Positions 1 to 5,681 of a stretch of 9,378 bases of DNA are shown here, in pieces. The number at the start of each line of letters is the position of its first letter. Positions within the stretch are counted from its first letter, which is position 1. The position numbers and the translations under genes are program-made. The notes below the pieces were generated by a model. It was not told where the DNA came from. It did no database searches and saw nothing but the letters and a program-made list of their open reading frames with translations. This DNA is from an uncultured Cytophagaceae bacterium (GTDB lineage: Bacteria; Bacteroidota; Bacteroidia; Cytophagales; Spirosomataceae): the NCBI GenBank assembly GCA_903960725.1, contig CAJCBY010000143.1:1-9378 (forward strand), read 5' to 3'.

Positions 1-1
1 A

Positions 2-406
2 ATGAGATACGCTGTACTTCTTCTTTTTTTATGGAGCTGTTCTAAATCAGAGCCGAAAACCGTAGTCGAAAAAAAGTATTTCTCATCTGGTCAGATTAGG
101 GAAATTCGATACATTCAAAATGGAGTACGGCAGGGTTTGCAAACGGCGTTTTGGGAGAATGGCAAGAAGCGTTTTGAATATACCGCGGTCAATGATGCTT
201 ACGAAGGAGAGCTCAAAGAGTGGGCTGAAAATGGACAACTTTTTCACTTAGCTCATTACAAAAATGGACAAGAAGATGGGGTCCAAAAGATGTGGCATGC
301 AAACGGCAAAATTCGTTCGAATTTTGTGATCATAAATGGTCGCCGCTATGGTTTATTAGGCACTAAAAACTGCAAGAATCGGGATGAGAAATTATTGGCT
401 TATTAG
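2..406 (+). CDS. MORN/YwqK-type repeat lipoprotein
   Basis: A 134-residue protein with a short hydrophobic N-terminus ending in a lipobox (LWSC, Cys13), so it is probably a lipoprotein. The mature part consists of about four degenerate repeats of roughly 24 residues. Each has an aromatic residue followed by x-x-NG and then a Y-x-NG-x-x-x-G pattern (FSSGQI, WENGKK, AENGQL, HANGKI). This is the MORN-variant repeat of the YwqK family, often auto-annotated as an antitoxin. Nothing here suggests a toxin partner. The last 23 bp overlap the start of the SCO-like gene in another frame, so the two are probably translated together. The molecular role is unknown. The ATG lies at base 2 and the lipobox is at a suitable distance from it, so the start is plausible, but upstream sequence is not visible. 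Confidence 0.75.
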   Translation: MRYAVLLLFLWSCSKSEPKTVVEKKYFSSGQIREIRYIQNGVRQGLQTAFWENGKKRFEYTAVNDAYEGELKEWAENGQLFHLAHYKNGQEDGVQKMWHANGKIRSNFVIINGRRYGLLGTKNCKNRDEKLLAY

Positions 407-1010
407 TTTTTTCTTAGTGGCTTGTTCGGACACCCCCGTTTCGAAAATTCCTTTTTATAATACCCCTGATTTCAATCCCTATTTTATCAGCGAGGTGGAG
501 GCAAGTGCGAAAATTACGCACCGCATTAAACCTTTTGCCTTTTATAATCAGGACAGCACATTATTCCGGAGTGAATCACTTCAAGGAAAAGTGTACGTCG
601 CGAACTTCATTTTTACGCGCTGCAGCAATATTTGTCCTGATATGACCGCTCAAATGAAGCGCATCGAAAAAGCTTTTCAGTCAAATTCAACGGTAGCCCT
701 TGTTTCTTTTACCGTAACGCCTTGGTTCGACGATGTGAAGACACTGCATAAATTTGGCGAAAAATTCCAAATCTCCTCATCGAATTGGTCATTGTTAACA
801 GGCCCCAAAGCATCCATCTACACCCTCGCCCGCCAATCCTTTTTTGCAGAAGAGTCTATCGGTTATAATAAGGACACAAACGAGTTTTTACACACGGAGC
901 ACATCATTTTAGTGGATCAAAAAGGCCGCATTCGCGGGATTTATAATGGTACGATTCCCTTAGATGCAGATCAATGCATAGAGGACATGAAATTGCTTTT
1001 GCAGGAGTAA
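384..1010 (+). CDS. SCO1/SenC-family copper chaperone lipoprotein
   Basis: A 208-residue thioredoxin-fold protein of the SCO1/SenC family. Family members bind copper and help build the CuA centre of cytochrome c oxidase, or act as thiol-disulfide reductants in the periplasm. The metal site is visible: Cys80-x3-Cys84 inside TRCSNICPDM, and His170 in FLHTEH, at the position of the conserved SCO histidine before the LVDQKG strand. A lipobox (LVAC, Cys14) predicts membrane anchoring outside the cytoplasm. The ATG sits inside the 3' end of the repeat lipoprotein gene, an arrangement typical of translational coupling. No oxidase or nitrous-oxide reductase gene is in the window, so the client protein cannot be named. 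No terminator is obvious after the stop codon. Confidence 0.92.
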   Translation: MRNYWLISFFLVACSDTPVSKIPFYNTPDFNPYFISEVEASAKITHRIKPFAFYNQDSTLFRSESLQGKVYVANFIFTRCSNICPDMTAQMKRIEKAFQSNSTVALVSFTVTPWFDDVKTLHKFGEKFQISSSNWSLLTGPKASIYTLARQSFFAEESIGYNKDTNEFLHTEHIILVDQKGRIRGIYNGTIPLDADQCIEDMKLLLQE

Positions 1011-1040
1011 GGGCTTATTTTATCGAAAAAATACATTAAC

Positions 1041-1069
1041 TTGAATTTTCAACAAAAATTTTAATACTG
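1041..1069 (+). promoter_or_regulatory. possible promoter of the TIM-barrel gene
   Basis: TTG at 1041-1043, then 18 bp, then TAATACTG at 1062-1069. The second box keeps the TA and TG ends of the Bacteroidota -7 consensus TAnnTTTG but misses two of the three middle T's (6 of 8, counting the two free positions). It lies 5 bp before the ATG at 1075, so transcription from it would give a nearly leaderless mRNA, as predicted for the next gene. The match is weak. Confidence 0.3.
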
Positions 1070-1074
1070 TACCT

Positions 1075-1947
1075 ATGAAAATCAAATCAATAGTAGCGGT
1101 ATGCGCCATGTTGGCCATGACCCTATTCTCCTTCAAAGCAACGGATAAAGAAGTTCAATCAGACAAGCGTTTTGGCGGATTAGCCTTGTATACGGTTCGT
1201 GATGCAATGAAAGACGCGCGCGCGACCTTAGAAAAAGTAGCGCAAGCGGGTTATGTAAACGTAGAATCTGCGGGTTACAACAACGGAAAATTCTATAATT
1301 TATCTCCAGCGGATTTTAAATCTCTTTTAGATGAGATGAAATTAACACCGATTTCAGCACACCAAGGAACGGCTAATTTCGAAAACATCGATCAGCAAAT
1401 CGCCGATTTAAAAACGGCGGGGTTCAAGTATTTTGTTATTCCAGTTCCCCCAATGGGTTTGTTTGGACATGATGGTGGGAAAATGACGATGAAAGGTGGC
1501 GCTAAGAATTTGGCAGGAATATTAGACAAATTAGGTGAGAAGTGTGCTGCTGCAGGATTACAACTATTGTATCATAACCACGACTTTGAATTTATGAAAG
1601 ACGCGGAGGGAACCGTGGTGATTGATTATTTGTTAGAAAATTGCAACCCTAAGTATGTTAATTTCCAAATGGATTTATACTGGGTAACAAAGGCAGGAGC
1701 AGATCCAGTAGCCTATTTCAAGCGCTACCCAGGCCGCTTCAAAATTTGGCATGTAAAAGATATGGATGACCAAGGTCGCTTTGCACCAGTGGGCAATGGA
1801 AAGATTGATTTCAAACGTATATTGGACAACAAGAAATTATCAGGTATGCAATATTATTTCGTGGAGCAAGATGCTTGTTTCAACGAAACGGCTTTAGAAG
1901 CTATAGTGATTAGTCATAAGGGGTTAGAGAAAATTGGATTTAAATAA
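1075..1947 (+). CDS. exported sugar phosphate isomerase/epimerase-like TIM-barrel protein
   Basis: A 290-residue protein of the xylose isomerase-like TIM-barrel superfamily (AP_endonuc_2 fold), which contains metal-dependent sugar or inositol isomerases and epimerases. Family landmarks in order: LYTVRD near residue 39, SAHQ near 94, YHNHDFEF at 166-173, FQMDLYW at 197-203, WHVKDMD at 225-231 and FVEQD at 262-266. By position, Glu172, Asp200, His226 and Glu264 are the likely metal ligands (inference). The first 22 or so residues form a Sec-type signal (basic MKIK, then a hydrophobic stretch ending LFSFKA), so the protein is probably periplasmic. Substrate unknown. The HxlR regulator follows after 24 bp but has its own promoter, so a shared operon is not needed. 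Confidence 0.85.
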   Translation: MKIKSIVAVCAMLAMTLFSFKATDKEVQSDKRFGGLALYTVRDAMKDARATLEKVAQAGYVNVESAGYNNGKFYNLSPADFKSLLDEMKLTPISAHQGTANFENIDQQIADLKTAGFKYFVIPVPPMGLFGHDGGKMTMKGGAKNLAGILDKLGEKCAAAGLQLLYHNHDFEFMKDAEGTVVIDYLLENCNPKYVNFQMDLYWVTKAGADPVAYFKRYPGRFKIWHVKDMDDQGRFAPVGNGKIDFKRILDNKKLSGMQYYFVEQDACFNETALEAIVISHKGLEKIGFK

Positions 1948-1963
1948 TCTTATTGTAATTTTG
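1934..1963 (+). promoter_or_regulatory. promoter of the HxlR-family gene
   Basis: TTG at 1934-1936, 19 bp, then TAATTTTG at 1956-1963, a full match to the Bacteroidota -7 box TAnnTTTG at normal spacing. The TTG lies inside the last codons of the preceding gene. Transcription should begin around 1967-1970, only 2-5 nt before the ATG at 1972, so the mRNA would be nearly leaderless with no room for a ribosome binding site. The start site is inferred from the consensus, not measured. Confidence 0.7.
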
Positions 1964-1971
1964 CGACCCTT

Positions 1972-2418
1972 ATGGAAAATGAAACAATTGTATCGTTTAG
2001 GTCTTTATGCCCTGTAGCAACCGGATTGGATGTTTTTGGGGATAAATGGACCATGTTGATTCTGCGAGACATGTTATTTCTTCATAAATCTACTTTTAAT
2101 GAATTCAAGGCTGCGCCAGAGTTAATGCCGAGCAAGATGCTTTCGAATAGGCTAAAAAAACTAGAGTCACTTGGATTTTTGAGCAGGAAAAAAGGAGAGA
2201 TAAACAAGAAAAATGTGCATTACCTTTTGGAAGAAAAAGGGATGGAAACATTTCCTATTATGGTCGAAATGGCGCTTTTTACCACCGAATTTTATTATAA
2301 CCACTTAGGAGATACGTATACCGGGGTGGTAAAAACACGAATGAAAAACGATAAGGATAATTACATCAACGAGATGATAGGAAGCTATAAGTCCTTTAAA
2401 GAATCCCTCGTTATTTAA
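1972..2418 (+). CDS. HxlR-family winged-helix transcriptional regulator
   Basis: A 148-residue cytoplasmic DNA-binding protein. The N-terminus has the family signature CP at residues 13-14, followed by LDVFGDKWTMLILRDMLF (19-36). The recognition-helix region PSKMLSNRLKKLESLGFL spans 53-70, and the wing lies around 71-86 and ends in VHYLLEEKG. HxlR proteins bind DNA as dimers. Many sense electrophiles or redox state through the conserved N-terminal cysteine, here Cys13, but a sensing role for this protein is only inference. The C-terminal part (about 110-148) is a charged extension. A strong terminator follows, so this gene ends its transcription unit. Targets are unknown. Adjacent candidates are its own promoter and the two downstream lipoprotein genes. 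Confidence 0.93.
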   Translation: MENETIVSFRSLCPVATGLDVFGDKWTMLILRDMLFLHKSTFNEFKAAPELMPSKMLSNRLKKLESLGFLSRKKGEINKKNVHYLLEEKGMETFPIMVEMALFTTEFYYNHLGDTYTGVVKTRMKNDKDNYINEMIGSYKSFKESLVI

Positions 2419-2440
2419 GGAGTTTTATCTTTTGATTTTC

Positions 2441-2471
2441 AAAGCCCTCGGTAATTTCCGGGGGCTTTTTT
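2441..2471 (+). terminator. intrinsic terminator after the HxlR-family gene
   Basis: The arms GCCCTCGG (2444-2451) and CCGGGGGC (2458-2465) pair over 8 bp with one T-G wobble. The loop is TAATTT, and a run of six T's (2466-2471) follows. The AAA at 2441-2443 can extend the stem with the first T's. It lies 22 bp past the stop codon at 2418. Confidence 0.9.
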
Positions 2472-2503
2472 GTTGCTTTAATTATCCGAAAAATAATCGA
2501 GAA

Positions 2504-2537
2504 TTTGTTTTTAGTTTCAAAATGATACTTATATTTG
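2504..2537 (+). promoter_or_regulatory. promoter of the paired lipoprotein genes
   Basis: TTTG at 2504-2507, 22 bp, then TATATTTG at 2530-2537, a full match to the Bacteroidota -7 consensus. Expected transcription start is near 2543, giving a leader of about 22 nt before the ATG at 2565. The leader is A-rich with no Shine-Dalgarno, as is normal for the phylum. It sits directly after the terminator at 2441-2471, consistent with a new transcription unit. Confidence 0.75.
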
Positions 2538-2564
2538 ACAAACTAAACTATTCTAAATTAAACT

Positions 2565-3113
2565 ATGAAAAGATTACTCCTACCCCTGATGGTCCTGGCA
2601 ACGATGTTTGCTTGTACATCACCAGAAACAAAAAAGGCTGAAGCCTCAGGATCTGATCCAGACACTGGAACATTTTCTTCACAAAATGAAAAGTCTCAAA
2701 AAGTAAGAGAGGCCTTGGAAGCCTACATGAAAAATGATTCGACAAAGATTTATGAAATCTATGTTGATACGGTTAAGATTTATGATCAAATGGCCGCTAA
2801 TCAAGAAGGCGGAAAAACAAAGCCAAATCCTGGTGGACGCGCAGGTTTTGCTGCGAATGAGCGCATGAATCATGATTATTTTTCGGATATCAAGGTGACG
2901 ACGGATAACATTAAGACGTTCGTTTTTGCTGACGGAAGAGTTCATACCGGAGTTTGGTGCATGTGGACTGGTAAAGGAAAGTTTACTAATAAAGACATTT
3001 CGGCTCCATTACATCTTGCCTTTATTTGGGAAGGCGATAAAATCGTTAGTGAATACCGCTATTTTGACCCAACAGTTTTATATGCGGAGGTTGCAGCATC
3101 TCAAAAGAAATAA
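2565..3113 (+). CDS. NTF2-like lipoprotein, first tandem copy
   Basis: A 182-residue predicted lipoprotein. The signal ends in LATMFAC with the lipidated cysteine at residue 17. A low-complexity linker follows (about 18-45), then a single domain of about 130 residues. Its layout (an early helix VREALEAYMKNDSTKIYEIYVDTVKIYD, then strands with HTGVWCMWTGKGK and LHLAFIWEGDKIVSEYRYFDP) resembles the SnoaL/NTF2-like fold. That assignment rests on pattern and is moderately sure. Such domains can be small enzymes or ligand binders, and no catalytic set can be assigned. The downstream gene, 25 bp away, is a clear paralogue and is probably co-transcribed. The ATG is chosen because it directly starts the signal peptide and lies about 22 nt behind a good promoter. 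Confidence 0.82.
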   Translation: MKRLLLPLMVLATMFACTSPETKKAEASGSDPDTGTFSSQNEKSQKVREALEAYMKNDSTKIYEIYVDTVKIYDQMAANQEGGKTKPNPGGRAGFAANERMNHDYFSDIKVTTDNIKTFVFADGRVHTGVWCMWTGKGKFTNKDISAPLHLAFIWEGDKIVSEYRYFDPTVLYAEVAASQKK

Positions 3114-3138
3114 TTCACTTATTTAATCAATAATCAAC

Positions 3139-3696
3139 ATGAAAAAAGTATTCTTATCCCTAATTGTACTAGCAACGATGTTTGCTTGTAATGCACCAGA
3201 AAAAAAGGCTGATGCGGCGACTTCTGAAGATATGGAAGGTGGAAGCTATGTTTCTTTAGATGATAAAACAGCTAAAGTAAAGCAATTGATAGAGGCATAT
3301 ATGAAAAATGACACATCGGCAGCACATGATTTGTATGCAGATACTCTTGTATCGTATGATGGCTTTGTGAACAATGTGGATAGCCTTGATAAATTAATAG
3401 ATAGCCCAGGTGGTCGTGCTGAGTTTATTAATGCTGATATGTATACGCATACCTTGTTTAGCGATATTACCATGTCCTTGAAACCAGGCGATCTTAAAAC
3501 GTTCACAGGGAATAATGGTCAAGTGGCTACAGGTTACTGGGGATTATGGAAAGGCAAAGGGAAGTATACGAATGCGGAAACCAAGGTGCCTCTTCATATG
3601 ATTTTATGGTGGAAAGGAGATAAAGTCGTTCAAATCTACCGCATGTTCGATCCGGCAACTTTGAAGGCTGAAGTTGCGGCTTCACAAAAGAAATAA
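3139..3696 (+). CDS. NTF2-like lipoprotein, second tandem copy
   Basis: A 185-residue paralogue of the preceding protein. It shares 12 of the first 17 residues, including LATMFAC with the lipid-attachment Cys17, the segments EAYMKND, PGGRA, GKGK, and the C-terminal end AEVAASQKK. The middle part (about residues 18-60 and 80-125) has diverged. It has the same predicted SnoaL/NTF2-like domain and no assignable function. No promoter is visible in the 25-bp gap (A/T-rich, no Shine-Dalgarno), so it probably depends on the promoter at 2504-2537. Transcription should stop at the strong hairpin that follows. Confidence 0.82.
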   Translation: MKKVFLSLIVLATMFACNAPEKKADAATSEDMEGGSYVSLDDKTAKVKQLIEAYMKNDTSAAHDLYADTLVSYDGFVNNVDSLDKLIDSPGGRAEFINADMYTHTLFSDITMSLKPGDLKTFTGNNGQVATGYWGLWKGKGKYTNAETKVPLHMILWWKGDKVVQIYRMFDPATLKAEVAASQKK

Positions 3697-3717
3697 AATT
3701 GGTTTAGGGTTTGATAC

Positions 3718-3749
3718 AAAAAGGGGGGCTTTCATTGCCCCCCTTTTTT
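3718..3749. terminator. bidirectional intrinsic terminator between convergent genes
   Basis: A perfect 12-bp stem, AAAAAGGGGGGC (3718-3729) with GCCCCCCTTTTT (3737-3748), closes a 7-nt loop. Read on the plus strand it ends the lipoprotein pair with a T-run. Read on the minus strand, the A-run becomes the T-run that ends the PqaA-family gene. The minus-strand stop codon TAA (3750-3748) shares its last base (3748) with the stem. Confidence 0.93.
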
Positions 3750-5085
3750 ATAATACACTGTTTGTATCTGTCGTAAATATCCGGGTACTCACCGTGTATG
3801 TTCCGCCATTCGGATCTTTGTATTTCAGGTCCATGTAAAAGGCTTGGTATCCTTTCTTTACATAGGGTATGGTATATTTTGCGGTCGAGCCTTCTAATTT
3901 CACTCGGCGTGTTAGCCATAAATTATTGCGGAAATCTCGATCCACAGAAGTAGTTGCCCAAATCGCCGCCTCTACTAACTCCTCCGGTTTTGCTTGCACA
4001 GTTAACTCAAATCCATCTTTTCCTTTCTCCACATTCCAGGTGCTTACCGGATATTCTTTGTTTTGTAAAGTCAGGCCAAAGAAGGCGCTCAATCCTTCTA
4101 GCGCCTGTTTTCCTCCCGCTAAATCGTGTCCAGCGTTTGGCACATAATGGATTAGATTTTTACCAGGGATTTGGCCAAAATAATGTTTAATAGCATCCGC
4201 CGTCCAATACGGATCGTTTGTCGCCACAAAAATCATCTTAGGAACCGTCAATTTTGTTCGATAGGAATAAGGGTCAACCATGGCGGTGATGGCTTTGCCG
4301 TCCGGAGATTCCGTGCTTTGCGGGATGCCAATTTTAACATAATCCTCTATCTGATCACTGTATTCCCCGTAGGTTTCAAACTGGTAGCTCAAGGTTTTAG
4401 GCATGTTCAACATATCAATCACCATAGGTCCAATCGCCTTCACGCGCTTGTCATCAATGGCACTCGAAAGCCAAGTTGTCCAACCGCGTTTAGACGCTCC
4501 CGAAATGACAAAATTGTTGATTTTATGCTTCGTTTTTTGTGCCACAATTTCCTGAACTGCATCCATTCCTTTTACGGCTGATTTCACCATTGGAAATAAT
4601 AATGGCCACGAATAATCCTTGTCTTTTCGGAATTCATTCAGCGTATAGGTGATTAATTCATCCTCCGTTTTTCCATCAAAAAAGGGCTGGTTAGGCACCT
4701 GCTTAATGAGCGCAACAACTGCTTTGTTTTTGATAGCGATGGTGCCTAAAACGGGCCATAATTTGTCGTCCTTACTCCAGTTAGGTAGTTCGTCTTTGTT
4801 GCTTCCACCCGTGATAAAAAACAACGCACCGTCATATTGCACGGTTCCAGGGATGATAATGGTAAGCTGGTGCGTCCATTTGATGCCGCGCCATTTTTGG
4901 GAGGTTAGTAATACCTGATACGCTTTAGTGCTACCTAGATTAGCGGAATCTTTTAATTCCCAAGAGTAGTTTGCGTCGCCATTGGTTAAATAGCTTTTTA
5001 GTGCGTTTTCTGGAGTGATTTTAGTTTGTGAAAATCCCAGAATAGGAATCAAAAGGAAGGTGATTCCGGCGAATAGATTTTTCAT
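3748..5085 (-). CDS. PhoPQ-activated pathogenicity-related (PqaA) family hydrolase
   Basis: A 445-residue exported alpha/beta-hydrolase-like protein of the PhoPQ_related (PqaA) family. A Sec signal ends near residues 19-20 (LLIPILGFSQ). Landmarks: GGSN at 93-96, the nucleophile elbow GASKRGW with Ser198, NDPYW with candidate acid Asp291, and NAGHDL with candidate His320. These three fit a Ser-Asp-His triad in the right order. The C-terminal 110 residues form a beta-rich domain (DGFELTVQ onward). The biochemical substrate of the family is poorly known. The name comes from the Salmonella PhoPQ regulon, and no such regulation is implied here. The gene stands alone, converging on the lipoprotein pair and diverging from the toxin-antitoxin operon. 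A weak -7-like box (TATATTTA on the minus strand, 5114-5107) lies upstream without a clear partner. Confidence 0.88.
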   Translation of the reverse strand: MKNLFAGITFLLIPILGFSQTKITPENALKSYLTNGDANYSWELKDSANLGSTKAYQVLLTSQKWRGIKWTHQLTIIIPGTVQYDGALFFITGGSNKDELPNWSKDDKLWPVLGTIAIKNKAVVALIKQVPNQPFFDGKTEDELITYTLNEFRKDKDYSWPLLFPMVKSAVKGMDAVQEIVAQKTKHKINNFVISGASKRGWTTWLSSAIDDKRVKAIGPMVIDMLNMPKTLSYQFETYGEYSDQIEDYVKIGIPQSTESPDGKAITAMVDPYSYRTKLTVPKMIFVATNDPYWTADAIKHYFGQIPGKNLIHYVPNAGHDLAGGKQALEGLSAFFGLTLQNKEYPVSTWNVEKGKDGFELTVQAKPEELVEAAIWATTSVDRDFRNNLWLTRRVKLEGSTAKYTIPYVKKGYQAFYMDLKYKDPNGGTYTVSTRIFTTDTNSVL

Positions 5086-5123
5086 AGTTAGATTATATAG
5101 TTTTGGTAAATATAAAAAAGAAA

Positions 5124-5154
5124 TTGGTTTAGCTATATTATGTACATATATTTG
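5124..5154 (+). promoter_or_regulatory. promoter of the yefM-yoeB operon
   Basis: TTG at 5124-5126, 20 bp, then TATATTTG at 5147-5154, a full match to the Bacteroidota promoter consensus. The expected start site is near 5160, so the ATG at 5140 would not be on the transcript. This decides for the start at 5173, with a leader of about 13 nt. Confidence 0.8.
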
Positions 5155-5170
5155 TACACAAAATTGTACA
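5141..5170 (+). promoter_or_regulatory. triple TGTACA operator for YefM/YefM-YoeB
   Basis: Three identical palindromic hexamers TGTACA lie at 5141-5146, 5153-5158 and 5165-5170, exactly 12 bp apart. In E. coli the yefM-yoeB operator uses TGTACA cores in a long and a short palindrome with 12-bp centre spacing, so this is the expected binding site for autorepression. The array covers the -7 box and the predicted transcription start, and its last core ends 2 bp before the antitoxin ATG. E. coli has two cores. The third is unusual. Confidence 0.85.
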
Positions 5171-5172
5171 CT

Positions 5173-5424
5173 ATGTTAACGACTACCTTATCCGATTTTA
5201 GAAAAGACATTAAAAGCTACTTCGATCGTGTGACCGAAAGCTTTGATACACTTATTATTAATCGTGGGAAAGATACGGGGGTAGTGATTATGTCTTTAGA
5301 GGAATATAATTCCCTAAAAAGTACACAGCACGAACTTTCCTCTCGCAAGAATCAACAGCGATTAGACGAATCTATCGAATCATTAAAAGCAGGCAAGAAA
5401 GTATATAAGGACCTCGCTGAATAA
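5173..5424 (+). CDS. yefM: YefM-type antitoxin (Phd/YefM family)
   Basis: An 83-residue antitoxin, the length I recall for E. coli YefM. It folds on and inhibits the YoeB toxin and, alone or with toxin, represses the operon. The N-terminal DNA-binding domain keeps Arg10 and Arg31, the positions known to contact the operator in E. coli YefM. Next come the family signature MSLEEYNSL (40-48) and a charged C-terminal toxin-binding tail with SIESLKAGKK. An in-frame ATG at 5140 would add 11 residues (MYIYLYTKLYT), but these codons lie under the promoter and operator and would shift the arginines, so 5173 is preferred. The stop codon TAA overlaps the toxin ATG by one base, which couples translation of the pair. 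Confidence 0.95.
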   Translation: MLTTTLSDFRKDIKSYFDRVTESFDTLIINRGKDTGVVIMSLEEYNSLKSTQHELSSRKNQQRLDESIESLKAGKKVYKDLAE

Positions 5425-5681
5425 TGAAAATTGTGTTCACGGAGCTTTCTTGGGAGGACTATCTGTATTGGCAGAAAATTGATAAGCACAAAATCAAGCG
5501 GATCAATGAGCTCGTTAAGGATATTTCTCGAAATCCATTTGATGGAATTGGGAAACCGGAAGCACTAAAATTTAATTATGCTGGATTTTGGTCTAGACGA
5601 ATTGACGAAGAGCATCGACTTATTTACCGAATCGTAGATGACGAAATCCAAATCGTAAAATGTCGTTTTCATTACGACTAA
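5424..5681 (+). CDS. yoeB: YoeB-type mRNA-cleaving toxin (Txe/YoeB family)
   Basis: An 85-residue RelE-superfamily endoribonuclease. Family members bind the ribosomal A site and cut mRNA there, shutting down translation when the antitoxin is degraded. Similarity to E. coli YoeB runs the whole length: SWEDYLYWQ (9-17), KPEALK (44-49), GFWSRRIDEEHRLIYR (54-69) and CRFHY near the end. The catalytic residues Glu46, Arg65, His83 and Tyr84 are all present, so the toxin should be active. It starts inside the antitoxin stop codon. Its own stop overlaps the 3' end of the convergent receptor gene by 4 bp, and no terminator hairpin is visible. Confidence 0.96.
   Translation: MKIVFTELSWEDYLYWQKIDKHKIKRINELVKDISRNPFDGIGKPEALKFNYAGFWSRRIDEEHRLIYRIVDDEIQIVKCRFHYD

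Noticed and set aside
1096..1107. Cys10 of the TIM-barrel protein as a lipobox cysteine
   Set aside because: The preceding residues VAV lack the small residue (Gly/Ala/Ser) at -1, and the hydrophobic core continues past it. A cleaved Sec signal fits better.
1937..1949. GATT-5-AATC inverted repeat in the HxlR promoter as an autoregulatory operator
   Set aside because: Four-base arms in AT-rich sequence are too short to separate from chance.
2432..2641. Short plus-strand open frame across the intergenic region
   Set aside because: It begins in the terminator zone and runs through the promoter into the lipoprotein gene in another frame. It shows no recognisable protein features.
3869..4918. 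Plus-strand open frames of 78-136 codons opposite the PqaA-family gene
   Set aside because: They are antisense shadows. The minus-strand protein has clear family motifs over its full length.
5107..5114. TATATTTA on the minus strand as promoter of the PqaA-family gene
   Set aside because: One mismatch to the -7 consensus and no TTG at the proper distance, in a very AT-rich stretch where such matches arise by chance.
5140..5172. Upstream in-frame ATG for yefM adding 11 residues
   Set aside because: These codons lie under the -7 box and the TGTACA cores, upstream of the predicted transcript start. Starting at 5173 restores the usual 83-residue length and places Arg10 and Arg31 as in E. coli YefM.
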